Source of the DNA: Gymnogyps californianus
Taxonomy: Eukaryota; Chordata; Aves; Accipitriformes; Cathartidae
Reading direction: 5' to 3'
Length of the DNA: 64,000 nt
NCBI RefSeq assembly: GCF_018139145.2
Contig: NC_059486.1
Location: 4,402,001-4,466,000 of the forward strand
The notes beneath the pieces were generated by a model, which saw nothing but the letters and a program-made list of their open reading frames with translations, ran no database searches and had not been told where the DNA came from. Position numbers and translations under genes: made by a program. This document shows positions 10,861-22,400 of the stretch, piece by piece (position 1 is the first letter of the stretch; the number at the start of each line of letters is the position of its first letter).

Positions 10861-13559
10861 ACGCACAGCCCAGCCTGCTCTCGTCTCTGCCCGCGGCTCA
10901 CCAGGGAGGGTGGCCAGGCTGGCCCCCGAATCACCGCGCAGTTTCTTGCTCATTCAGATTGACAGACAGACTCGTGCCAAGCTCCAGCCTCTCTCCACTG
11001 CCACACAAGTTCATCCACATACTGACGGCTTCTGGAGCAGGTCTGTGCACTCTCTGCCTCTGCTCTTGGGCAACCCGGCCCGGGTGGCTGGAAGAGCTCA
11101 GCGAGGAACAAATGAAATACCTGCAAAGCTAGAGTCAGGTGAGAGTTTAGCCTCTCCTGACTGTGCCATGCATTGCTCTGAGAGAAGGTACGTGTTTGCA
11201 TCTGTGGCATATCAGAACAGAGCAGCGCACGAAACCTCTGGTGACAGTCGCTGTGAGCCCCTCATTGCAAGACGGTATCACAGGGTCCCGGGCACGTGCC
11301 GCTGTGCTGCCTAATATTCCACACACACATCTCTAGCTCCGCTTCTTCCAGCACGAGTTTCCCCTGTACCCTCTTACTGCCTAGAGTGAGGTATTGACAG
11401 CTCTCAGGTCACTGCCATCCTCATTTGACCTTTCTTCCCCTTCTCTCATGACTACTTTTCCATGTGCCAATACACCTCATCTCCCTCCTGGAGAGGAACC
11501 AGGACACCTTTGTTTTAACAATACTTTGCAATAGTATCTTTCATTACATGGGCTCATCCCGAGGCCCGTGGCTGCAACTCTGAGTTAAATTCATCCTCTG
11601 CCCGTTAGCTCTGCCAAGCCACCATTCACCCACTCCATTTCCTGAGCTGGGTCAGTGACGCTATCCTGTCTCCTGGCCCTGTACCTGCGCATGGCAACAC
11701 ACTCAACACCAGAGGCTTGGTAGCCACCCCCGGAACTGAGCTACGCAGCATCCCAGCTGTGGCCGCAGAGCAGCCCCAGCTCCTGCTGCCACCGGTCCAG
11801 GCTGAGCTGCTTCTCCAGAATAACCCACTCATCATTCCACAGGGCTGAAGTCACCACTTTGGGTGGAGGTGCCCTGAGAGGCAGCTGGGCTGGTGCAGTA
11901 GAGAAATATAAATAACAACATGCAGAGGTGGTACTGCAGCTGGCAGTGACGGGGAAGGGCTGCACAGCCAGTGCAAGCAGCAGTGCTGAGGCAGCATCCC
12001 GGCCATCTCCCCTTGCGTGTCCTGAGAAACCTGGACGATAGCTGGGCTGTCAGAAAGCCACCGCTGCCGCCTGCCATGCTGCCCAAACTCACTGCCGCTG
12101 CGCTGCCTCCTGGCACCTGCTCTCTCCAATTTGGATGGCAAATACTCCAAAGGGGGGACTAGTATTTTCAAGTCACCTGGCACAGGTTTTATGCTCCATA
12201 ATTGCCCAATCTAGGCACAGTACTAATGCTAATTAAACACGAGAAAGAAAAAAAGAAACAAGAGCTCAGTGTTGGACACACTAAAGGATAACATCTCTTG
12301 GTTCACTACCAGTGCATTGCTATAATTTTAAGTGTGTATTATTATTTATGAAACAGATAAAGTAGAGCACTCTGAGGGACACAGTGATAAAATGCTTCAT
12401 TGTATCTTTTTTTTGCATTATGCTTATTATTTTATGCTCTTTTTCTCCACCAAAACAATATTGGAGAAGGGAGAACAGGATCAATGTGAGTTAACATCTG
12501 TGAACATCAGAGAAAAAGAAGTGAGCCATCAGGAGGATTTGGATGGAGGATGTGGTTGGACTTGCATCACTGGGAATGACACCGTACCATGTAACTTATT
12601 CCGAGGCCCTTTCCAAAACATACACGCAATATTTTGTATTTCCACTTTAGGACCCCAAAGTGCTTTGTAAATATCAATTCATTTATCTCTGTTAACGCAC
12701 AAGACAGTGGGTCTTGAAAAATCTGTTGATTAGTGACAGTAGGAAGCTTTCCTCACGGAGAAGTAAATATATAAAACATTCCAGACCTTATGATTGGAAA
12801 GATGATCTGCCGAATATAAAATAATGCAGCATTGTATTCCTAGGGCTGCAGACAGACAGCTGTAGTGCCTCTGTGGCTGCTGCTGAGAGGTTGCCAAACA
12901 CCAGTGAGATTAACAAAACTGCTCAGTTTTCTTGCTGCTATTCAGCGTCTCGTGTGTGGTAGAGTGACACTATCAAAATCATGTCCACTTCCTGCTGAGG
13001 AGGATGATTGGCAAAGCTCTGCCCAGCATCAGTAGCAGACACTGGAGTTATTCATGGCGAGAGGGAGGTTCCAAAAAGTGGAGGTTAGAGGAGGGGCAGG
13101 GCAGCAGCCACCTCTTTTCCTCCCTCATCATATAAGGCTTAAGGAGAGACCTGTGTGTTGGAGACCTGTCTCTAGCCAGGAGGTTTTGGCAGTCGGGTAC
13201 TACAAGAAGTTTTGCTTTTCATTTAGTTTGGACAGTTGATAAACAAACTTGAACTGGAATTCAAATCATTTTTGTAATATTTGCGTTACGATGCTGAACA
13301 CGCAAACCTGGAAGATATTAACTGCAGCTCCGCAGGCGGCCTGGGGGCAATGCCAGTCTCTGGCAGGGGCTTCCGGTGGTGCTCGCGCCTGCTTTGGAAG
13401 GGATGCTGACCCTCTGGAAAGGCTGATGGCAAAACCTCCCTGCTAGCCCATGCACGAGGCAGCCAGAGGTGTCTGCCTCAAAGGGAACCCACTGCTCAGC
13501 CACCTCCTGTCTGGCAGGAGCTGGCTTGGGGCAAGAGTCAGGCACATAGGGAGAGAAGA
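10861..13559. other. Intergenic, upstream of MSI1: no gene seen
   Basis: Composition falls quickly from the CpG island to ordinary AT/GC levels. Open frames are short and unsupported. The only element I can suggest is a MIR-like remnant near 12,600-12,720 (listed separately). Confidence 0.7.
12640..12720 (-). repeat. Possible MIR/CORE-SINE-like remnant
   Basis: The words CCAAAGTGCTTTGTAAAT and TCAATTCATTTATC, in this order, resemble the antisense MIR segment in which 'gctttacaaatattaactcattt' is typical. Very diverged; by-eye resemblance only, with no alignment score. Confidence 0.35.
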
Positions 13560-14040
13560 GCTATTTAGAGAAATTTAATTATTTAGACTCCACTCAGGTC
13601 GGGGGGAGGGACAGAGTCAGCAACAGGAAGAGAGGAATGGCTGCAGAGGCACCAAGGATTTCTTTGCTTCATGTAAGAAACGTCACAGAGCAAGATTCAC
13701 AATGGGGAAACAGGCTACATGGTGCAGAGCATTGAAGAATAGGGTGGGAAGGAATAGAGGAGAGGAACAGGGCGACATGCAAGACAGGAAAAGAAAAGAG
13801 AAATATAAGTGTGGGTGAATAAAGAGCCGGAGAAAGGGGAATATGAAGAATAAATAAAGACAACTGGGATAACTGGAAGAAAGGAGTGAGGGAGGAGAGA
13901 GGAGGAGACCACCCCAGTTACCACAAAACAGCAAGAGGGATTGGAGCCTCAGGAAAAAAGAAAAAAAAAAAAAAAAAAAAAAAAAAAGAAAGAGGTCTGC
14001 ACGGGATGGAAAATAAAAGTAAAGCATCAAGAGGACTTGT
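13560..14040. repeat. Purine-rich (G/A) low-complexity tract with poly-A
   Basis: Nearly 500 bp in which the plus strand is strongly enriched in A and G (GAGGA, GAAAGG, AGAGG words), with a run of 27 A at 13,961-13,987. The long minus-strand frames here rich in Phe, Leu and Ser are by-products of the polypyrimidine strand, not genes. Confidence 0.75.
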
Positions 14041-17000
14041 AGGATAGTGAATAGGGATTCAGCATAAAACAGCAAACAAGGAGAGTTCTCTGAAGGACAG
14101 TAGGAGATTGCAGGCTTCCACTCACTGTCCTGGAAATGATGGCTAAGGGAAAAAATCAGAGCGCCCTTCCTGCTATTCTCCCTCTCTACAAGCTCTAAAA
14201 ACTACTACGTGGTGTCTAGTCTCCATGATCTTATCTAAATCGGTCCAGCAAACGAGGGAGGAAACACTGACTGCTCAGCTCTAACACCGGAGCTGCTCCA
14301 TGCACTGAGAGCACCCAGCACCGCGTCAGCCTGGCCCCTGCACAGGTGCCACCTCTCTGCAGCAGCCTGCAAAGGGTCCCCCTCTCCAAAGAGGAGCTGA
14401 AAACATCTTCACTTCCCATTAATTTTTTTTTTCTTAACACAACACTCCAAAGATTGCATATAAAGTGACAGAAAGGAACAACAGATTTGAAAAATGAGAC
14501 CTCTCTCCTTGAAGGTGCCCTGAGCTCCACCTTCCCTCTAACCTCTTAGTTACCATTTGTCACAGACTTTCATTGGTCACTGCTTTCTGCTCCATCCTTG
14601 CTCCTACCTAACCTCTCCCTAGTCCTTACTCCAGCAACCCGTGTAAAGGGGACCTTTCCCAGAGCATCTGCTGTTAAGAGGCTCTTCCCCAGCCCGGAAG
14701 CGGAGCGTTGCCTCCTGCTCTTCCCCTCCTCGCCTGGAAGCTCAGACCTTCTCATGGGGTGATACAGAGGGACCCATTTCCCCACCGTTAGAGAAGAGAG
14801 ATGAGGACGGATGCAACAGAAATCCACCAGATGTGCTAGACTGTTTTAAAGAAGACATTGATTAAACTTTTCCTTGTGCTCATTGAGGATAAGGCAATTG
14901 GCACAGAAGGAGATAAAGGTTAGATATTAGGAGAAACTTAGCAACCATGAGGATGGCTAAAGATAGGAGAGGTTGGCCAGGAAGGCCAAGGAATCCCCAT
15001 CCATGAAGATTTTTAAGAACAAATTAAGCAAGTGTCAGTTTGGTGATCAGGTTCTATTTTGTCCTTGCCTGTTGCAGAGGTGACCTCTTGGCACCACTTT
15101 CAATCCTCAGTTTTGACAGTTTCTTCATCACGTGAGGTGAAAGGACAGAAAGAGTTTGGAGTAAAGAAGGCAAAAGTGAGGGCTAGTCTAATAGAAAGAG
15201 GAGTTCTGAGTGCGTTCCAATGCATAGATGGAGGCTAGAGAAGAGAGGAATAACACAGAGAAATTTAAAGACTGTGGTCCACAGGCACATGTCAAGGCAA
15301 GGAACAGCGCAGCATGGGGCTGGGCTGCACCAAACACCCCAGGACTGGAGAAAAGGTCTGGGACTCAGTCGGGTAAATAGGGGTAATAGAAAAAGGTCTG
15401 GGTCAGGTTTGAGAGCATCAGCCAGCGCAATGGCTGCCAGATATCTTAGACAAAATGGGTTTCTGTATTAACATTTAAAAAAAGTATTGAAGTTCTGTAT
15501 TAAAAATAAAATCCTATGTCGGGGCGGGGGGGGGAGGAGAAAAAAAACCCAAACACAACACCACACCGGACACAGCTTTTCCAGTGTCTCCCTGCAGTGA
15601 CACTGCTGGGTGCCTTGCAGCCCAGTCTGCTGGGCCTCCAGTAACCAGCTTCTCAGGCAGGGACCAGTGATGCTGCACTATCAGTTGATCTGCACATCCT
15701 CTGCAGGTCTGACGCATGTGTGAATTATTCATCCAGGGCTGAAGTCAGCACCATGTTAAGGACCTCTAACGTCCACCTTAAAGGTAGCCGAGTCCAAGGG
15801 AACAGGGGACCAAGGGGAGAACAGGGCAAAGAGGAAGGAGGAGTGGATCCTCCACCGAGATGCTTGCAGGAGGCAGAAAATCTGGGTACTGGCACCGTCC
15901 CAGAGCAGCACCAGAAGGAAGAGGCACTTACAGGAGCAAACAGAGAACTTCTGGCTCAAGACATGAACAGGAGCTGAGCAAGCAGAAGCTGTTTCTTCAT
16001 CCCCTCTCTTTCAGGACATAATCGATTTCCTACCTCTGCTATAACACTCACACTGGCTTTTAACTCTCTCATTTCTTCAAGACTTATTTTCTAATCTAAG
16101 CTGACGGGACCTTTGCTCCACAAATCCCAACAGCACTTCTCAGAAGACAACTTTATAGCATTCTGGTACTATGGTGGTGTAAAGTAATGGGACTACACTG
16201 TTAAACTTAACAGCACAAAATTGAGAAGGTTTACAAATTATTTGGAGGAATGAACTGAAAAGAGCATCTTTAAAATCCAGGGTGCATGCTGGAGCTCCTG
16301 AGACAGGAAAGGTTCAGACCAAGGCAAGCGTACAGGACAGAAATACACGCTGTAAATCTCCTTAAGCAGCTCAGCCTGTCCTGGTTCCTCAAGGTTTTGC
16401 CAAGGTATTTTGTTTGGACTTGTCACATGACTTATATCAGGCATCACATCCTAATCAAGACGGACACTAGTGTCTTCCCAGGCAAAGCTCCCATCCTCAG
16501 ATTGCAGGAGCAGCTTAGCTGCTTTGTACACGTAACCCCTGCCTGAGCCTCCTCCCTGCTGAACCGGGAAGGGAGGCAAGAGAGGCTGCGAGGGTCCAGG
16601 TGCACTTGTAGTCATCTCTGGTCATTCTTCTGTTTGCCGTAGAAGAATAATCTATGGCAAGGCACAAACTCGCCCACTGGGTGTTGTTCTTAGAAGAACT
16701 CCTGGTTTTCTACGGCACGGCACCCAGAACAGACGCTCTGGGGCCAGGAGCGGTATCCTCCAGAGAGGGAGGGTTTCCCCCACCCCAGGGCACAGCATCT
16801 TCACTCAGGCTTACACGCTCCCGATCCTTCCAGGCTAGGGAATGTGAAATGAGGCAGCTGTTAGTAAAGATTCCAGCTGCAGCAACCTACACCAGCTTTT
16901 AAATATGTTGAGTTTGGAACTGGAAAAGGCTCAAAATCCATTCTTTGGTCCCAAGACACAGTGATTCCCCCTGCCCACAGACCCAGTGAGCTCACCTCTC

Positions 17001-19161
17001 ACTGAAGACAAGCTCTGATTCTGCACTGCTCAGTCTAGTGGGAAATACTTTGCTCCTGCTGCTACTTGTCCATTCTTGCCCTTGTATCTTTTGCTCACTT
17101 TTCACAGCCTTTAAGCATTTATCTTTTCACGCCTTTGCCTGCTCTGGATTTCCCTCAAGGCTGATTTTGCTACATTAGGGTCTTTATGCCATTTTCCTTT
17201 TTCTTTTTTTGTTTTTTTTGGTCCCATACAGAACTTTCCCAACTACCCCATGACCGTGAGGTTCCACGAGCTGAAGTAAACTAAGTCACTGACCCCTTTC
17301 CCACCAGGAGCAAGAAGTGATTCACAAACCATATTCCTCAGAGCTCCCAGCTGGCTGGTGGCCAAGCCACTGCAACAGCTAAGGACCAGCTCCCTCCCAA
17401 GTAGCTGTCCAAGACATTCTTCAGCACAAAGATGAGTCGCAAGCAACATGGAGATACTCTGTCAAAAGCAGGGGGATGCAGAGGAGCAGCCGGAAACCTC
17501 TCTCACAGCAGAGGTGCACAACATATATTGGAACCATCCCTTTACTAAAAGTAGGAATGAAACAGTAACCTCTACAATTCAAAGTTTCTGTTGGATACAT
17601 GTATCAGAATGGGGAGCATTAACGTTAAAAAACCCCTTGAGGCTCCTACAAAAGTTTAATCTAATTAAATGTTTTTAAGATTTTAGTTCCATGTACCTGC
17701 CACATTCCTTATCAATTAATGAGCAGATTCTGCTCTCTTGTTTGCAGGAATGACCGGTGCAGCTCTGGAGACATCAGAAGAGAGGAATCTCATGAGTTAC
17801 ACTGGAAACAGTGGGATCATACTCAGGCTTGTGACATCTTGACTCACTGGACTTGTAATCTGATTATACGGGTGTTTTTGGAAGCCCTGTGTAGTATGTC
17901 CTGCCCTGCTCCAGCATTTCCCCTCTGGGGATCACCAAGTTTGCTGCTTCACAGACACCCTTGGGGTTTGGAAACTGCCCACTTGTGACGGATGGAAACA
18001 GTGAGGCGTCTTCCAAAAATTCCTGTTGATTTTGAGCGTTTGAGTCAAAAAAAATGGAGATGCAGTAAACGCTCCTCTTCCCAAATGGGCCTGGGGAAGC
18101 TCTGGGCACACAGCGTTTTCTGCAGAACAAGCACGTGGTGTCTCAAGGTGAGCACCCAAGATCTGTGTTTCTTTATACATAGTGGCATAGATGACTAGGT
18201 CAAAAGCATAACACTCAGATAATCTATACCTTCTCTATGTTTTTAGCTGCAATAGCACCCTGTCCTCTATTTACTGGCACTCTGCTACACACCAAGAAAG
18301 CTAGTACAAGCGTTTTCCTATCTCAAAAGTTATCATGTTCCTGTGACTTAAAGTGTATTTAAAACAAATCCCATTTTGGAGGATGAATCTAAAAGAGCCT
18401 CTCTGGTGTTTGAAGAAACCTGGGGATAGAAGAGAAGTTTGCTGGGAGAGCAGCTCTGGAGCCAAGCAAGTTTTTGAAGTAGGAAAGCTCCTCTTACACA
18501 CTCCTGCTAGTTAGACAAAATGTGCTCAAGTTCGTTGGTCATTCTGGAGCCTTGAAAGCAATGCAGCGTCTGGTAAATTCATTCCCAGATGCTGGGGGAA
18601 CAAGGGATTGTGGGAGACAGTGTAAGATGGGGAGGGATTTACTGCAGAACAGAGAAAAAGCAAATCAATGAAAGTTTGTTCAGCCTTACTTCCCTTCTCT
18701 TTTTTTTTTTTTTAGTCAGGCTGCAGTAGGAGAAATTTTGGGATTTTATGCTTGTGTTGCTTTAAGGACAGGAATGCTGGAAACAGAGGTATTTGATACC
18801 TTTGCTGCTAATTACAGTGCAAGCTCCCAGTGTCCTGACAATGCCCTTGTCCCTGACCTGGAGGGGCCTCACTATCTCAGGGTCAGCTGTAATTTAGTTT
18901 TAGGTCAGACCTGGGACTCTCCTGCCAAACTAACTGCACTTTGTTTTGAAGTAGAAACCATTTACTAGCAAGTCTGAGACCATCAAACTCATTTCACTAA
19001 CGAGAAACAGGAACGAAGTGCAGAGCCCTAGAGACGAAGGTCAGTGTTTGACACAAGGAGAGCTCAGCTGCGTCACGAAGGAAGGGGCTGTTCCGCCCAC
19101 CGAGCCACACAACCGTGTGAGCTCAGATCTTCTGCTCCCTTCAATTAAGCATGTTTATTAC
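14041..19161. other. Intergenic: no gene seen
   Basis: Apart from the CR1 fragment at 14,911-15,112 and a 14-base T run at 18,700-18,713, I see only unsupported short frames. No RNA-gene signature such as a tRNA B box was noticed. Confidence 0.65.
14911..15112 (+). repeat. CR1 LINE 3'-end fragment (truncated, old)
   Basis: The order of landmarks follows the 3' end of avian CR1 elements: GGTTAGATATTAGGAGAAAC, then ACCATGAGGATGG, GAGAGGTTGGCCAGG, CCCCATCCATGAAGATTTTT, and finally GGTGACCTCTTGGCACCACT with TTTCAATCCTC. These correspond to the CR1 words for 'ggttggatattagg', 'gaggttgcccagag', 'ccccatccctggaggt' and 'gatgacctcttgaggtccc'. The terminal octamer repeats are lost and divergence is high. 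It is 5'-truncated, as nearly all CR1 copies are. CR1 is the dominant avian retroposon, so this supports a bird (or other sauropsid) origin. Confidence 0.75.
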
Positions 19162-19430
19162 AAAAAAAAAAAAAAAAAAAAAGACCTAGAGACCAAATAA
19201 GCCATGCCAGTCCCCGAGCAGGCACAACGGCGCTGTCAGCCCCCCACCTTAGAGAGTTTACAACACAGTTGCTGCATTTCACAGGAGGCTTGAGAAAGAG
19301 GACTGAGCTCTTCAGTAAAGCTCATGAGTTGTTGGTGCTGCTCCTACCTCTTCTCACAGATTGGCCGGGTGATTTGGGCCAAGACGACTCTGTTTTTCTA
19401 CTTGAAAACTGAGGTTTTTCTTCCCTACCT

Positions 19431-19476
<46 letters not shown>
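19162..19476 (+). repeat. Two poly-A tracts (21 A and 45 A) 249 bp apart
   Basis: Pure A runs occupy 19,162-19,182 and 19,432-19,476. The sequence between them does not match a gene or repeat I recognise. Paired A tails can mark successive retroposition events, but no retrocopy body or target-site duplication could be established. Confidence 0.6.
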
Positions 19477-19479
<3 letters not shown>

Positions 19480-22400
19480 TTGAGATCTTCAGAGAGAACA
19501 TGCTGCAGAAAATAACCCAAAAGCTGTAAAGGGAAATACTTTTTAACTTCCTCCGAATAATCAGCACACTCTAACTCACAGGGAATGAAGTATTTTTACA
19601 AACCAACAGATTTTGATCCAATCTTCTTCCGCCTCACCATATCCATGGACAGAGATTATACTGTCACAATACTGCATAACATTACCTGAAATTAACTTGT
19701 CACTTAAAGAACCCTTCTTTGAAATTTGTGGGTTAGTCCGAGAGCGCAGTGCATTTTGCATATTTTCAGAGTCTCTGCTCTTTTGCATTTGTGTAGACAT
19801 AGGACTGGGTTTGCTAAGGAAAAACCTATCCAGAGCACAAATTTTTTTCAACTTTGCACATCACTGCAACAAGAGCCCAACTTGCACTTACAGGAAAAAA
19901 GCTGGATCAAAAATTTGTGCCAGTTTACTAAACAGTGAAAGTCTTTTGACAGCAAAGGAGGGTTCCATGTCCAAATCTATGAACACATGAATGAGACAGA
20001 CAAGTATAGACCCAAACACGCTCTTTGGGAACAGTAAAACATATTCAGCTCTCATCTGAGAGCCACAGTTGGGGTTGGTGATAAGGTGTGAGAGACCACC
20101 GCTATAGCAAGAAACAGGACCGCTAAGGGATTTTCAAATCTTTCTTTCATAAAAGTTGACTAGAAGACTGCAACACGCCCTGATATGCGTTAACACTTGT
20201 TCGCTGCCATGCTTGACAGCTGCAAGGCAGCGTGGTAGAAAGAATTACCAGCCCTACAGACTTTCAGATGAGTTCAAAATGTAATACCCCCGTTGTCAGA
20301 CACCACAGGTCCCTAAATACATGTAAACCCAAATTGCTCCTCTCACCATTGGTGCCTCTGCAAATCCCAGCTTCCAAGAGCTCATCTTAATTGCCAGAGC
20401 TCTTTGTGGGACAGGTCCCAGCTACTCAAGAGCTGGGTACCTCCTTCGTGACTCCCTGAGAAAGACACGTGTTTCAGGAGCGATGCAACTGCCATGTACC
20501 AGAACAAGGCTCTGGAGCAGAGCCGATAGCTTCCTTGGCAGCTGGCCCGCAGTGCTGGAGCTCACTCCCAGGAGAGATTAGAGGGAGTAAAAACCTCATT
20601 GCCATCAGAGCAGAGCACTCAACCTGCTTCTACCAGAGATTTCTCACATGAGCAAAAAAATCCGAAAGTGTCTCTACAAATAGGAGGCTGTGGGAACAGA
20701 GAAAAGATAACCCAGTTAATGTCATGCATACAGCTTTGCTAACAGCTCAGGTAACACTGACCAGTAAAGGACAGGCAAAAGCTCTGAGCAGAGCCTGTTT
20801 TACACCGGGAACATTACCTTACGAACATCTGGACAGAGAATTGCCTCCCTACGTAAAGTCACTCAAAACCCAGATCTGCAGCTGCAAAGCCTTCAAGTGA
20901 GGTTTTTAAATTTGGAAGTTGAACAGCATGAAATATATTCTATCCCCCCGATGACCTTATTCCAGCCCCTTTTTTTTATTTTCAAGGCACGGTAGAGGAG
21001 AGAAGCTACCCTCAGGTTCCCAGGTAGCGCAATTTATACCCTGAGGCAGATGAAAGTACAAGCTACTTGGACTCGCTTAGACTTTGTGAGCTTTTGGACT
21101 CCCCTTCTACTTCAGGTGTCACCACATCTGCGTAACCCCTACAGCGAAGGGGAAAGGAGAGGGTTTTCACTGGTTTCAAGGAAGGCTGAGCTCTGCCCAT
21201 AGACAAGGTAATTTTCTGTCTACACACAGAGGACTCTGCACAGATGAGCCGTTTCCCAAGGGCACAGCAGAGCCCCTTCAGAGACAGCTCCCAAGGCTGG
21301 AGCTCCTGTGCTGCAGGGCATGATGCGGGCTCAACCGCCAGCCCAGCGGGCTCCTGGGGACAGGGCCATAATGACCATGGACTGCCCAGTTAACTGTACA
21401 GAGGTCATCTCCTGTCCTCTGCTCCACCGCCACCAAGGTAGGGCTCTGCAAGGTGGAGCGTGGAGCTCTGGGCAGGGCTGTGCAGGCAGCAGCCCAGCCT
21501 GGGAACTCAGGAGCAGCAAGGAAGGAGAGGATGCTGGAGTGGAAGTGATTTGAATTAGAACAAACTGGCTGCTGAATAGAAGCTTTTATTCCAGCATGGA
21601 GAAGGCTTTGTTAGTCAAGCACATGTGATGCACAAAAGCCTCCACTTGAATTCATTGAGTTTTAATTGGTTCTCAGGTGGGGGAGGAGATGGGTGTTAGG
21701 AATTAGGGATTCCTTAAAGAGGCAATATCATTAAATCTTAACGCCTCTTCCCTCTCACCCCCAGCTTCGGCTTAGGAGTCTGGCCTCATTCAATTGTCTT
21801 ATGTTAGAGAATCAGAAAAACTGAGCGAGAGAAAGGGTGGGAGGGGGAGTCACTAATAAAGCCTAAAGGGAGATCAATGAACGAGGAGGGTGAGGGGCAG
21901 GAGGAAGACTGAAAAAAGAAAGAGGCTGGTTGGGCGAGGAGGGAGGTCACACGCAGGCAGGGAAGGCAGGAGAACCTCAAAGGGATGCGGGAAAGAGAAT
22001 GATGCCATTTGAGTCGGGGCTTTCTTTTCTCCCTGCATTCCTTCTTTTATTGAACACTTAAAACTTCCCTTGGAGATCCTCTAGCTTGGCTCTGTGAGCC
22101 TGCGCTCCAAAATAACAGAGTCGATCACCACAAGGAAGGAAGCAAATCCTGGGATGGGCACGGGGTGCGTGTGCATGGTGAACAACGGCAGCGAGAGAAA
22201 CCTGCTTGGAAGGACCTCGCAAGAGCTGCTGCTTGTTTTGCCAGACACAGCACGTTTCAGACAGAAGTTTTGTTACTAAGAGCCAGCTGCAGACATAGCT
22301 GAATCAAAGTCCTTGTGAGTAAAAGAGAAAGGGAGTAATCGGGAGCTAAGGAGATTTCACAGTCGGCGTTGTAGGAGGTACAGCACGCTGCCCAGCTTAC

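Noticed and set aside
9555..11132. 525-codon plus-strand open frame antisense to MSI1 exons 1-3
   Set aside because: It lies in the CpG island where stop codons are rare, is dominated by Ala/Pro/Gly/Arg, and overlaps recognised MSI1 exons on the other strand. No domain.
18700..18716. T14 followed by AG resembling a strong splice acceptor
   Set aside because: No coding continuation or matching donor was recognised; polypyrimidine runs are common here.
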